A stretch of DNA of 19,948 nt from an uncultured Amylibacter sp. (GCA_938001995.1 CALLAV010000243.1:1-19948), one strand, 5' to 3'; positions 1 through 8,150 are shown, counted from the stretch's first letter. Made by a program: numbers and translations. The notes: generated from the letters alone by a model not told the origin.

Positions 1-1061
1 TCATCATCGCCTTTTTCTTCTTTAACACGCACACCCAGATCACCCGCAATCACCCGCTGCGCCGCCCCCGCCAAACGTCCCACAGGGCGTGCCAGGCGTT
101 CGGCAAACCACAAACCCAGCCAGATGGCTGCAAGGATCACAATCAGCGCAAACCCAAGGTAAATCAGCGCAAGATCAAACAACAATTGGTCCCGCTCCTG
201 TTCCCCTTGATTGTACAGAGCGACGGTTTCCTTCGTTTCATCCAGCAGATTCAGGATTTCCCCATCCACACTGCGCGACACATAGACATACCGATCAGGA
301 TAGGCGTTCAAGCGGATCAATGCGCGAAATTCGTTGTTGTCCCAGTCTTGGATCACAACGGTTTTACCCTGCTCTGCCTGTTCTAGGCTGGTGGCAGAGG
401 GCTCTTCAAAGTCGAACAAATAGCTGCGTTCACCGCGCGCTTTCAGTCGCGCGCCGCCGTCGATCACATAAGCCTCTTTTAGTCCTCGCTGAATGCGCTG
501 TTGGCCAAGCGTCAGGGACGATCGCAATTCGCCCTCAGCATTCAAACCCAGCACTTGGCGTTGCTGATTCAAGAACTGCGCGATCAATTGCGCGTCCGTC
601 ACAAGATCGTCACGCTGTTCGTTTTCATAGGCTTGAGCCGCAGCAAGTGAATTGCCGACCACATTTTGCACACGGGTCGAAAACCAGTTTTCAAAGCCGA
701 AATTCAGCAAAATTGTGGAAATTACCGCCACCAAAACCGTCGGCACAAGGGCGACAAAAGCGAACACGCCAGACAGTCGCAGGTGCAACCGTGAGCCAGC
801 GGTTTTCTTGGACCGCGCCGTCATCATGCGTAGGATGCGTTGCCCCACAAGGGCGGCCACCACCAACACATAGATGAAGTCCAGCAGCAGGACAAAGCGG
901 ATCAGATCGTTAGAAACAGAGCCGTTCGTGGAGCGCAAAACCATGTAAGTGGTCAACACCAGAACAGGCGCGAGCAATGCCAAGGAGATGGCAAAAATCG
1001 TCTGGACCCGCCGCTGTTTACGCCAAGTGTTTATACGCCGCCAAAGTTTCCCAATGTTCAT
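1..1061 (-). CDS. ntrY: NtrY nitrogen-regulation sensor kinase, N-terminal part (truncated by window edge)
   Basis: This is the N-terminal 353 codons of a large membrane sensor kinase; the open frame runs from ATG at 1061 to the left edge with no stop. Two hydrophobic helices lie near residues 22-42 and 52-72 and a third near 93-117. A long, probably periplasmic, sensor region follows to about residue 290. A fourth helix lies near 295-318 and leads into a HAMP-like segment (ARPVGRL, then GDLGVRVKEE), where the window ends. The PAS, histidine-kinase and ATPase domains are therefore outside the window. Four N-terminal membrane segments plus HAMP fit the NtrY family, and so does the position 47 bases downstream of ntrC. 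By family knowledge NtrY phosphorylates NtrX, which would be expected just beyond the left edge, and acts in nitrogen or redox signalling. The identity rests on architecture and gene order. Confidence 0.85.
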   Translation of the reverse strand, partial: MNIGKLWRRINTWRKQRRVQTIFAISLALLAPVLVLTTYMVLRSTNGSVSNDLIRFVLLLDFIYVLVVAALVGQRILRMMTARSKKTAGSRLHLRLSGVFAFVALVPTVLVAVISTILLNFGFENWFSTRVQNVVGNSLAAAQAYENEQRDDLVTDAQLIAQFLNQQRQVLGLNAEGELRSSLTLGQQRIQRGLKEAYVIDGGARLKARGERSYLFDFEEPSATSLEQAEQGKTVVIQDWDNNEFRALIRLNAYPDRYVYVSRSVDGEILNLLDETKETVALYNQGEQERDQLLFDLALIYLGFALIVILAAIWLGLWFAERLARPVGRLAGAAQRVIAGDLGVRVKEEKGDD

Positions 1062-1108
1062 GGGGTCTGCTCTATCAGAAACGGCTTACTGTGCCGATTG
1101 TGACTGTT

Positions 1109-2485
1109 TTACATCAATTTCTTGGTGCGTGTCACCTGAATATCATGCTCTTTGATCTTTTTGCGCAAGGTATTTCGGTTGATCCCTAACAGCTCGGCGG
1201 TTTTGATCTGATTGCCGCGCGTGGCCGACAAAGAAAGCGCCAACAGCGGCAGTTCAACCTCTCGCAAAATACGGTTGTACAGGCCAGGCGGTGGCAATGC
1301 GTCGCCGTGCAGATCGAAATACCTTTGGATATGCGCCTCGACCGATGCGGACAGTTTTTCTGTCACGAGCGGCGTGCTTGGGGCCGCTTGTTCGGCCTCT
1401 TCCTTTAAGGCCGCAGCGACAAAAGTGGCACTGATATCGTCATCAGGACACAGTAGCACCAAACGCTGCACAAAATTCTCAAGCGCACGCACATTGCCAG
1501 GCCACGCTGCCACACGCATTTGTTCAAGTGCAGATTTTGCAATGGTTTTCAACGGCATACCGCGTTCTGCGCACAGGCGCAGAAAATGTTGGGTTAGCGG
1601 ACCAATGTCTTCGATCCGATCGCGCAAAGGCGGCAGATTGATCGGCATCACGTTCAACCGATAGAATAAATCCTCGCGAAACAAACCGTCATTGATCAGC
1701 GGCTGCATCGGACGGCTGGTCGAGGACACAAACCGCATACCCATAGATTGCACAGTGTCAGATTGCGTCAGGTTCAGCAGGTGAATCTGGCTTTGCGCAG
1801 ACAGCTCTGACAACTCGTCCAAATAAATGGTTGCGCCCTGCCCTGCACTCACCAAAACCTCGGATTCTAGTTCATCGGGCGTGGCCGTCCCGCAGTTGAT
1901 ACGCAAAAAACGGCTCGACGCGCGATTGCCAAGGTCATGCAAAGACCGCGCCAACAGGTCTTTGCCCGTCCCGCTTGCCCCAAGGATCAGAACATTCAGA
2001 TCGGTGTTCACCACACGGGCCACCACGCGGTACACCTCTTGCATTGCAGGGCTGCCGCCGATCAGCGGAATTTCAGCGTCTTGCTCTTGGCTTGGGGGTT
2101 CGACGGGTGGCAGAGATTGCCCCGATTGGCTCAGCGCCTTGGACACTTTGGACAGCAGTTCGCGCAGATCAAACGGTTTGGGCATATAATCAAACGCGCC
2201 CGCATCCGTGGCGCGAATGGCCGTCACCACAGTATTTTGCGCCGAAATGACAATCACAGGCAAATCGGGCCGTTTACGCCGAATGGCAGGCAACAGATCA
2301 AGCCCGTTACCGTCGGGCATCATCACGTCAGATATCACCGCATCGCCCTCGCCTTCCTCGATCCACCGCCACAGGGTTGTGGTGTTGGACGTAGCACGCA
2401 CTTTGCACCCTGCGCGGGTCAGCGCCTGTGTTAACACAGTGCGAATTGTGCGGTCGTCATCTGCGACCAATACGGTGCCATCCAT
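1109..2485 (-). CDS. ntrC: NtrC nitrogen response regulator, lacking the GAFTGA loop
   Basis: This 458-residue response regulator is the partner of NtrB. The receiver domain (about 1-120) has the acidic pair D10/D11, phospho-acceptor D53 and K103. The AAA+ domain (about 140-365) has Walker A GASGTGKD at 169-176, Walker B with D223/E224 and the FREDLFYR arginine-finger region near 269-276. A Fis-type helix-turn-helix ends the protein (about 415-446, TAELLGINRNTLRKK). Between ESEV (207-210) and Walker B the protein has only LVSAGQ, so the GAFTGA loop that touches sigma-54 is absent, a deletion of roughly 17 residues compared with enteric NtrC. Rhodobacter capsulatus NtrC is known to lack this loop and to activate sigma-70 polymerase, so the same is inferred here. 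The start is ATG with CGGAG upstream, inside the ntrB end; the gap to ntrB is 3 bases. Confidence 0.96.
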   Translation of the reverse strand: MDGTVLVADDDRTIRTVLTQALTRAGCKVRATSNTTTLWRWIEEGEGDAVISDVMMPDGNGLDLLPAIRRKRPDLPVIVISAQNTVVTAIRATDAGAFDYMPKPFDLRELLSKVSKALSQSGQSLPPVEPPSQEQDAEIPLIGGSPAMQEVYRVVARVVNTDLNVLILGASGTGKDLLARSLHDLGNRASSRFLRINCGTATPDELESEVLVSAGQGATIYLDELSELSAQSQIHLLNLTQSDTVQSMGMRFVSSTSRPMQPLINDGLFREDLFYRLNVMPINLPPLRDRIEDIGPLTQHFLRLCAERGMPLKTIAKSALEQMRVAAWPGNVRALENFVQRLVLLCPDDDISATFVAAALKEEAEQAAPSTPLVTEKLSASVEAHIQRYFDLHGDALPPPGLYNRILREVELPLLALSLSATRGNQIKTAELLGINRNTLRKKIKEHDIQVTRTKKLM

Positions 2486-2488
2486 GAT

Positions 2489-3562
2489 CTATAACTCCGT
2501 TTGGGACCGCCACACAGGCAATCGAATAGTGAAAGTGGTGCGTCCAGAGGTGCTGTCGCATTCGACAAGGCCGCCGTGGCCTGCAATGATTTTGGACACC
2601 AGCGGCAGGCCCAGCCCGCTGCCGTTTGACTTTGATGTTACGAAAGGATCGAAAATCTCGGCGATCAACGCTTCGGGGATGCCCGCGCCGTTGTCAGTGA
2701 TTGCGATCTGAAGGGGTACGTTTTGCGTCCGATTGCCGCCCACAGCGAATTTCACACCAGAATTATACGAGGTGCGCAATTTGATCTTGCCGTGGGTTCC
2801 TTCAATCGCCTCTGCCGCATTCTTGATAATGTTTTGAAACACTTGCAGTAATTGATCGCTATCCCCTGCCGCATCAGGCAAGGACGGATCATAATCCACA
2901 ACGAAGGCGATATCGCTGGCAAACCCTGCTTGCGCAGCCCGCACTGCGCGGTCCAATACATCGTGGATGTTCACCGCCGCCAAGGCGGTCGGGCGATTGT
3001 CGCCAAAATGCTCTACCCGGTCGATCAGCTTACCAATGCGACGGGTCTCTGCCTCTATCAGTTCCGTTAGCTCTAGGTCGCCGTCGCTTGCGTTCATGGC
3101 CAACAACTGCGCCGCCCCAGATATCCCCGCCAAAGGGTTGCGCAATTCGTGCGCCAGCATCGCCGACATGGCCACCACAGAGCGTGCGGCTGCCATGTGG
3201 GTCAAGGAACGGCTCATCTTTTGGGCAACACCCGTGGGTTGGATGAGCAACAGCAGATCTTCTGTGTCAGACCCAAGTGGGCCTACATGCACATTGCTGG
3301 TCATCGGGTCCACGTCGTTCAGCGCCACTTCGACATTGTATTGCATCAACGAGCCGGATTTCGCGCGGGCCTGCTCAACCGTGTCCGCAATGACGGAGTT
3401 CTGGCCGAACAAATAGTCCACATCTTTGTCGCGCAACTGTTTGGCGGATGATTTTACCAACTGTTCCGCTGCGCTGTTCACATGACTTAGTTTATTTTCA
3501 GTATTCACCACAAAGGCAGGAAACGGCAGCGTGGCCCAAATTTGTTCGTAGTTCAGGGTCAT
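2489..3562 (-). CDS. ntrB: NtrB nitrogen-regulation histidine kinase
   Basis: This soluble 357-residue histidine kinase/phosphatase phosphorylates NtrC when nitrogen is limiting, under PII control in characterised relatives. The N-terminal 115 residues form a PAS-like domain. The dimerisation helix carries the phospho-acceptor H138 in AHELRNPLAGISG. The ATPase domain shows the N box (NIIKNAAEAIEG, N248), the G1 box DNGAGIP at 290-296 and the G2 box NGSGLGLPLVSKI near 313-325. There are no membrane segments, which matches NtrB and contrasts with NtrY. The ATG overlaps the TGA of dusB by four bases, which suggests translational coupling. Length and domain order are normal for the family. Confidence 0.95.
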   Translation of the reverse strand: MTLNYEQIWATLPFPAFVVNTENKLSHVNSAAEQLVKSSAKQLRDKDVDYLFGQNSVIADTVEQARAKSGSLMQYNVEVALNDVDPMTSNVHVGPLGSDTEDLLLLIQPTGVAQKMSRSLTHMAAARSVVAMSAMLAHELRNPLAGISGAAQLLAMNASDGDLELTELIEAETRRIGKLIDRVEHFGDNRPTALAAVNIHDVLDRAVRAAQAGFASDIAFVVDYDPSLPDAAGDSDQLLQVFQNIIKNAAEAIEGTHGKIKLRTSYNSGVKFAVGGNRTQNVPLQIAITDNGAGIPEALIAEIFDPFVTSKSNGSGLGLPLVSKIIAGHGGLVECDSTSGRTTFTIRLPVWRSQTEL

Positions 3563-4548
3563 GCGGCGGCCACTTCTGTGTGTTCTGTTGGCAGTTCCGC
3601 AATTAGGTGCAGCACCTCTGCACTGTCCTTCTCGGTGAAAATACGCTGGCGCAGGTCCTTTGGCGTGGGCAGCGTATCCATATACCAGCCCAGATGTTTT
3701 CGCGCGACGCGATTGCCCAAATCAACACCGTAAAATGTCAGCATTGCCTCATAATGGCTTGATATCATGTCCAAAAGTTCAGAACCTTGCGGCACAACCG
3801 GCGCGGTCATTCCAAACAAATCAGCCGCAATCTGTGCGAGCTGCCATGGCCGACCTTGCGCCCCGCGCCCAATCATGACGCCGTCAGCGCCCGATTGCTC
3901 CATTGCTTGCTTTGCCGTGGTCGAATCAAGAATGTCACCGTTCGCAATCACAGGCACATTCACTGCATCCTTCACCTTCTGGATAGCCGCCCAATCGGCA
4001 CGGCCTTTGTAGAACTGACACCGCGTGCGCCCGTGAACGGTGATCATCTGAACGCCAGCATTTTGCGCACCCACTGCCAGTTGTGGCGCGTTCAGCATAT
4101 CGTCATCCCACCCCAATCGGGTTTTGAGCGTGACGGGCACATCGACGGCCTCAACAACCGCTTCGATCAGGGTCAGGGCAAAGTCGATGTCTTTCATCAA
4201 AGCCGATCCAGAATAGCCTTGCGTGACTTTTTTTGCGGGACATCCCATATTAATATCAATAAGTTGCGCGCCGTTGCCGACACATAGCTTGGCGCATTCT
4301 CCCATCCAATACGCATCGCGGCCCGCGATCTGAACCGACGTATTGTCGCTGTCAAAACCAAGCTCCGCGCGCGCCAGTGTCCCAGGGCGCGCCTGCATCA
4401 TTTCCTCACTGGCGATCATCTCTGACACAACAAGCCCAGCACCAAAGCTGGACACGAGGTTGCGAAACGGCAAATCCGTAATACCCGCAAGCGGAGCAAG
4501 GAGGACGGGCGGATCAATTGCCTTATTTCTGATCATTATCTGGCTCAT
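3559..4548 (-). CDS. dusB: tRNA-dihydrouridine synthase DusB (NifR3)
   Basis: This 329-residue FMN enzyme reduces a uridine in the tRNA D-loop to dihydrouridine with NADPH. The family landmarks are in order: LLAPLAGITDLPFRN near 16-30 at the flavin site, IDINMGCPAKKVT with the catalytic C103, ITVHGRTRCQFYKG near 169-182, ANGDI, and VMIGRGAQGRPW in the phosphate-binding C-terminal part of the barrel. It is the first gene of the dusB-ntrB-ntrC operon, an arrangement long known as nifR3-ntrB-ntrC in Rhodobacter and Rhizobiales. The ATG at 4548 is preceded by an A/G-rich AAGAAAG stretch. The tRNA modification gene probably contributes mainly the operon promoter to the nitrogen regulators. Confidence 0.95.
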   Translation of the reverse strand: MSQIMIRNKAIDPPVLLAPLAGITDLPFRNLVSSFGAGLVVSEMIASEEMMQARPGTLARAELGFDSDNTSVQIAGRDAYWMGECAKLCVGNGAQLIDINMGCPAKKVTQGYSGSALMKDIDFALTLIEAVVEAVDVPVTLKTRLGWDDDMLNAPQLAVGAQNAGVQMITVHGRTRCQFYKGRADWAAIQKVKDAVNVPVIANGDILDSTTAKQAMEQSGADGVMIGRGAQGRPWQLAQIAADLFGMTAPVVPQGSELLDMISSHYEAMLTFYGVDLGNRVARKHLGWYMDTLPTPKDLRQRIFTEKDSAEVLHLIAELPTEHTEVAAA

Positions 4549-4657
4549 GCTTCTTTCTTAGGCATATTCGATGAATTGGCAAGGCCAACAGTTCGGATTG
4601 CACCATTGTGACGCGGGGTTTGGCGCGGTATTGGGTGTTAACCAGAGGAATAACGGC

Positions 4658-5800
4658 ATGAATGCGGAAATACTCATCGTGGCGGCAGGGCGCGGGACCC
4701 GAGCAGGTGGCGGAACGCCCAAGCAATACCGCGACCTGTGCGGTGCGCCTGTTTTGCAGCACACAGTGCGCGCCTGTTTGGCGCACGCGGACATTTCGGC
4801 AGTGCGCGTGGTGATCCATTCGGATGACGTGGCTTTGTATGACAGCGCGGTTTCGTCGATTTCAGACACGCGTCTAAAAGCCCCTGTTCTGGGTGGGGCA
4901 AGCCGAAGCGCATCGGTGCGCAATGGGCTGGCCGCTTGCGCGGGAACGCACGTTCTGATCCACGATGGCGCGCGTCCTTTGCTGCGCCGTGATGACATTG
5001 ATGCGCTTCTTCAACGCATTGAATCCCACCCGGGCGTGGTGCTCGCCGTGCCCGTTGTTGATGCCTTGTGGCAGTCAGATGGAACCAAAGCCAATGCTCC
5101 ACAAGCGCGCGACGGACTGTGGCGCGCGCAAACACCGCAAGGGTTTCGCCTGAAAGACATACGCGCCGCGCACGCCGCCACAGATACCCCTATGGCAGAT
5201 GATGTTGAAACTGCCCGCGCCTTTGGCATTGACGTAGAGATCGTGCAAGGCTCTGATACCAATATAAAAATAACGCGACCCGAGGATTTCGCCTTGGCCG
5301 CTAAACTGATGGGACAAGACATGGATGTTCGCACTGGCAACGGGTTTGATGTGCATAAATTCGGCCCCGGTGATCACGTTTGCCTAAACGGCATCAATAT
5401 TCCGTTCGATCGCGGGCTGGTCGGGCATTCAGACGCAGATGTTGCGATGCACACACTAACAGACGCGATTTTCGGCGCCCTGTGTGAAGGCGACATCGGC
5501 CAATGGTTTCCACCGAGCGAGCCTGAATGGAAGGGCGCGGCCAGCGATATTTTCCTGCGCAAAGCCATTGAACGGGTCAAAGCACGCGGATTCACGATCA
5601 CGCATCTGGATTGCACGATCATCTGCGAAATGCCCAAGATCGGCCCACATACCAAAGCCATGCGGCAACGCCTGTGCGAAATCACGGGTGTGGACATAGA
5701 CCGTATTAGCGTTAAGGCGACAACGACAGAACAACTCGGTTTTGCAGGACGCGGCGAAGGGATCGCGGCGCTTGGCACAGCAACACTGGTGAAATCATGA
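4658..5800 (+). CDS. ispDF: Bifunctional IspD-IspF, MEP isoprenoid pathway
   Basis: This 380-residue fusion catalyses two non-consecutive steps of the MEP pathway: CTP-dependent formation of CDP-methylerythritol (IspD) and cyclisation to methylerythritol cyclodiphosphate (IspF). The IspD half (about 1-220) begins with the nucleotide-binding LIVAAGRGTRAGGGTPKQY and later has HDGARP and NIKITRPED. The IspF half starts near M222. Its expected zinc ligands are visible as D231 and H233 in FDVHKF and H265 in VAMHTLTDA, and SVKATTTEQLGF lies near the end. The start at 4658 was chosen because AGAGGA lies 8 bases upstream and the IspD fold begins there; the same frame is open 29 codons further upstream but those residues look non-family. 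The fusion is normal in many alphaproteobacteria. The gene overlaps pgpA by four bases. Confidence 0.95.
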   Translation: MNAEILIVAAGRGTRAGGGTPKQYRDLCGAPVLQHTVRACLAHADISAVRVVIHSDDVALYDSAVSSISDTRLKAPVLGGASRSASVRNGLAACAGTHVLIHDGARPLLRRDDIDALLQRIESHPGVVLAVPVVDALWQSDGTKANAPQARDGLWRAQTPQGFRLKDIRAAHAATDTPMADDVETARAFGIDVEIVQGSDTNIKITRPEDFALAAKLMGQDMDVRTGNGFDVHKFGPGDHVCLNGINIPFDRGLVGHSDADVAMHTLTDAIFGALCEGDIGQWFPPSEPEWKGAASDIFLRKAIERVKARGFTITHLDCTIICEMPKIGPHTKAMRQRLCEITGVDIDRISVKATTTEQLGFAGRGEGIAALGTATLVKS

Positions 5801-6291
5801 GCAAATTGCTTGCCACATGGTTTTATGCGGGGCTGCTGCGCCCTGCGCCTGGAACCTGGGGATCACTTGCTGCCCTGCCCTTTGCGGTTTTGCTACACGC
5901 CGTTGGCGGGTTTCTGGCATTGGGTGTTGCAACTGTTATCGTGTTTTTTGTGGGCTGGTGGGCCACGACTGAGGTCACGCGCGGGCAAACGGATCATGAC
6001 CCTGGAATGGTGGTGATAGACGAGGTGGTCGGCCAATGGATCACGCTAATGCCGCTGTCTTATGTGCTGTGGTCGCACGGCAGCGCTGTTACAATTCTGC
6101 CTTGGCCGGGTCTTGTTGGTGGATTTTTTCTGTTCCGCCTTTTTGACATCCTAAAGCCATGGCCAGTAAGCTGGGCGGATCGTAAATCGACCCCTTTCGG
6201 CGTCATGTTTGATGATGTTTTAGCGGGCATCATGGCCGCGTTTGTTTTGACGATTGCAGGGTATCTGGCACACGGAGGGTTTGGCGGATGA
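5797..6291 (+). CDS. pgpA: Phosphatidylglycerophosphatase A
   Basis: This 164-residue inner-membrane lipid phosphatase removes phosphate from phosphatidylglycerophosphate to give phosphatidylglycerol. Family features are the N-terminal RPAPGTWGSLAALPF (15-29), the acidic motif VVIDEVVGQWITL (72-84), FRLFDILKPWPVSWAD (113-128) and FDDVLAGIMAA near the C terminus. Several hydrophobic segments fit a multi-pass protein. ATGA overlaps join it to both the gene before and the gene after, so the three are almost certainly one transcript. Confidence 0.93.
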   Translation: MSKLLATWFYAGLLRPAPGTWGSLAALPFAVLLHAVGGFLALGVATVIVFFVGWWATTEVTRGQTDHDPGMVVIDEVVGQWITLMPLSYVLWSHGSAVTILPWPGLVGGFFLFRLFDILKPWPVSWADRKSTPFGVMFDDVLAGIMAAFVLTIAGYLAHGGFGG

Positions 6292-6764
6292 GTAAAGAAC
6301 TGGCAGCGGCAACACTTCAGGCCTGTCGCGCGCGTGGTGAAAAAATAGTCACCGCCGAAAGTTGCACAGGCGGAATGGTCAGTGCGCATCTTACATCTGT
6401 CGCAGGGTCGTCGGATGTGATGGAGCGCGGGTTTGTGACCTACTCCAACGCTGCAAAGATCGAAATGCTTGGCGTTCATAGCGAAACCTTAGACGCGCAA
6501 GGTGCTGTGTCAGAAGTTGTTGCAGCAGAAATGGCCGCAGGCGCGCTGGCCCATTCGAAAGCCGACATTGCGGTAAGCATTACTGGCATAGCGGGCCCTG
6601 GCGGATCCGAGCATAAACCAGAAGGCCGCGTCTGTTTTGGACTGGCAACGCCAGAAGCAACGGTCACATGCACCGTAGAATTCGGCGCGTTGGGCCGTGG
6701 CAAAGTCCGCAAAAAGGCGGCGAAGTTTGCTCTGCGCGCCTTGCGGGACAAGACGCTCGACTAA
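6288..6764 (+). CDS. pncC: CinA C-terminal-type nicotinamide-nucleotide amidase
   Basis: This 158-residue protein consists only of the CinA C-terminal domain. Members of the family deamidate NMN to nicotinate mononucleotide, a pyridine-nucleotide salvage step. The hallmark motifs are present: TAESCTGGMVS near 17-27 (with the catalytic-site serine), GSSDVMERGFVTYSNAAK, and GIAGPGGSEHKPEGRVCFGL near 98-117. The N-terminal COG1058 domain of full-length CinA is absent, which is usual for the stand-alone form. It is the last gene of the ispDF-pgpA-pncC operon. The activity is inferred from the family and was not tested for this protein. Confidence 0.9.
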   Translation: MSKELAAATLQACRARGEKIVTAESCTGGMVSAHLTSVAGSSDVMERGFVTYSNAAKIEMLGVHSETLDAQGAVSEVVAAEMAAGALAHSKADIAVSITGIAGPGGSEHKPEGRVCFGLATPEATVTCTVEFGALGRGKVRKKAAKFALRALRDKTLD

Positions 6765-6805
6765 GTTTTAAACTGGTCAGTTTTTGTACAGATGTGGAAA
6801 AATGC

Positions 6806-6820
6806 GCACAATAAATGTGC
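6806..6820. promoter_or_regulatory. Candidate NtrC binding site upstream of amtB
   Basis: The sequence GCACAATAAATGTGC is a perfect inverted repeat (GCACA, 5 bases, TGTGC). Read as GCAC-N7-GTGC followed by A, it fits the classical enteric NtrC consensus TGCAC-N7-GTGCA except for the first T, which is C here. Its centre is about 108 bases before the amtB ATG. A second copy of the left half (GCACAATA at 6842-6849) lies 36 bases downstream without a good right half. The site fits nitrogen control of amtB by the ntrBC products encoded in the same window. That regulation is inferred, not shown. Confidence 0.6.
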
Positions 6821-6920
6821 AATTTTTATCATCCTAACTCTGCACAATATTTAACACCTTTCCCTTTGTGATGGTTTCGCGCCTTTCAGCGGCAAAACAA
6901 AAATAGAAGGGGGATTCCTT

Positions 6921-8102
6921 ATGAATGGTGCGGATACCGCATGGATCATCGTCGCAACGGCGCTGGTTCTGTTTATGACTTTACCGGGCCTTGCGCTGTT
7001 TTACGGCGGATTGGTGCGGGCACGAAATGTTCTTTCAGTTTTGATGCAATGCTTTGCCATTGCCTGTCTGATGTCAGTGCTGTGGCTTGTCGTGGGCTAC
7101 TCCATCGCGTTTGGCGAAGGAAATATGATTTGGGGTGGTCTGGGCAAGATGTTCTTGATGGGCATCACGGCGGACACGCTGTCTGGCACGATCCCAGAAG
7201 TTCTGTTCTTTGCCTTTCAAATGACATTCGCGATTATTACGCCTGCATTGATTGTCGGTGCCTATGTGGAGCGCATCAGCTTTTCTTTCGTTCTGACGTT
7301 TTCAGGTCTGTGGATGTTGCTGGTCTACGCGCCAGTGGTTCACTGGATCTGGGGTGGCGGCATGTTGTCAGGGGGCGAAGGCGCGTTGTTTGCAGAAGGT
7401 GTGAACGACTTTGCGGGTGGTATCGTAGTACACGAAACCGCTGGTTTGGCCGCGCTGGTAATTGCTGTGATGCTTGGTGCGCGGTCGGATAAGTCGAAAC
7501 CACCACACAATCCTGGGTATGTGATGATCGGTGCGTCGATGCTGTGGGTTGGCTGGTTCGGCTTTAATGGCGGCTCGCAACTGGCAGCGGACGGCGGCGC
7601 AGCCATGGCGCTGACTGTAACGCATATTTCGGCGGCTACGGCATCCTTAACGTGGGCCATGTGGGAGCGGATTAAGTACGGCAAATCATCTATGGTTGGC
7701 ATGGTCACAGGCACGATTGCGGGCCTTGCGTCGATCACGCCTGCCTCTGGTTCCGTTGGACCTGCCGAGGCGCTGGCGATTGGTGCGATTGCGGGGATTT
7801 TGTGTCAGGAAGCCTGTGCTTGGGTCAAGAACCTGCTGAAGATTGATGACACATTAGACGTTTTCGCAGTGCATGGTCTGGGCGGAATGTTCGGGATTGT
7901 GATGCTGGCGGTTCTGGGTCACGCGTCTTGGACAGCGCAACTCGGTGGGATCGCAGTTGTGGGTGTGTTCACGATTGTCATGACGGTGATCATTGCAAAA
8001 GTCGTTGGCTTTATCTTCCCCATCCGCGTGGGCGAAGAAGAAGAGTATACTGGGCTGGACCTGACGTCACACGGTGAACGCGCCTACGATCATTCGTCGT
8101 AA
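6921..8102 (+). CDS. amtB: Ammonium transporter AmtB
   Basis: This 393-residue inner-membrane ammonium channel/transporter has about eleven hydrophobic helices. The pore histidine pair is present at H171 (VVHETAG) and H318 (FAVHGLGGMFG). The family motifs FYGGLVRARNVLSV (27-40), AFQMTFAIITPALIVGAYVER (98-118, the gate-phenylalanine region) and GWFGFNGGS (211-219) are clear. The C-terminal tail GEEEEYTGLDLTSHGERAY keeps the form that docks PII protein GlnK in E. coli. There is no long cleavable signal peptide. The ATG has AAGGGGG about 7 bases upstream. The gene stands alone: glnK, its usual upstream partner, is not here. A candidate NtrC site lies upstream and a hairpin terminator follows. 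Confidence 0.96.
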   Translation: MNGADTAWIIVATALVLFMTLPGLALFYGGLVRARNVLSVLMQCFAIACLMSVLWLVVGYSIAFGEGNMIWGGLGKMFLMGITADTLSGTIPEVLFFAFQMTFAIITPALIVGAYVERISFSFVLTFSGLWMLLVYAPVVHWIWGGGMLSGGEGALFAEGVNDFAGGIVVHETAGLAALVIAVMLGARSDKSKPPHNPGYVMIGASMLWVGWFGFNGGSQLAADGGAAMALTVTHISAATASLTWAMWERIKYGKSSMVGMVTGTIAGLASITPASGSVGPAEALAIGAIAGILCQEACAWVKNLLKIDDTLDVFAVHGLGGMFGIVMLAVLGHASWTAQLGGIAVVGVFTIVMTVIIAKVVGFIFPIRVGEEEEYTGLDLTSHGERAYDHSS

Positions 8103-8123
8103 ATCCGCGTTTCCTTAGATTTG

Positions 8124-8150
8124 AAAGCCGGGCCTTTGGGTCCGGCTTTT
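8124..8150 (+). terminator. Rho-independent terminator after amtB, shared by convergent genes
   Basis: An 11-bp stem (AAAGCCGGGCC / GGTCCGGCTTT, one G-T wobble) with a TTTG loop is followed by TTTT, 21 bases after the amtB stop. The 3' arm runs into the stop codon of the convergent nitronate monooxygenase gene. The hairpin therefore ends amtB transcripts and can also form at the very end of the opposing message, where its T-run is weaker. Confidence 0.82.

Noticed and set aside
89..877. Long open frame (262 codons) on the plus strand opposite ntrY
   Set aside because: Its translation is rich in Arg, Pro, Ser and His with no domain, while the opposite strand encodes the membrane helices and HAMP of NtrY. 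It is an antisense shadow.
4576..4588. TTGGC-AAG-GCCAA inverted repeat between dusB and ispDF
   Set aside because: It is a real short palindrome, but no known site was recognised and such 5-base arms occur by chance.
4599..4605. TGCACCA, a perfect NtrC half-site in the dusB-ispDF divergent gap
   Set aside because: The matching right half is missing (ACGCG instead of GTGCA at the required spacing), so one 7-base match is not enough to call an operator.
6770..6784. Possible terminator hairpin after pncC
   Set aside because: The stem is 5-6 pairs, AT-rich, with a 2-4 base loop; too weak to call.
6850..6920. Sigma-54 -24/-12 promoter for amtB
   Set aside because: No GG and GC pair at the required 10-base separation with suitable flanks was found; no good sigma-70 element stood out either.
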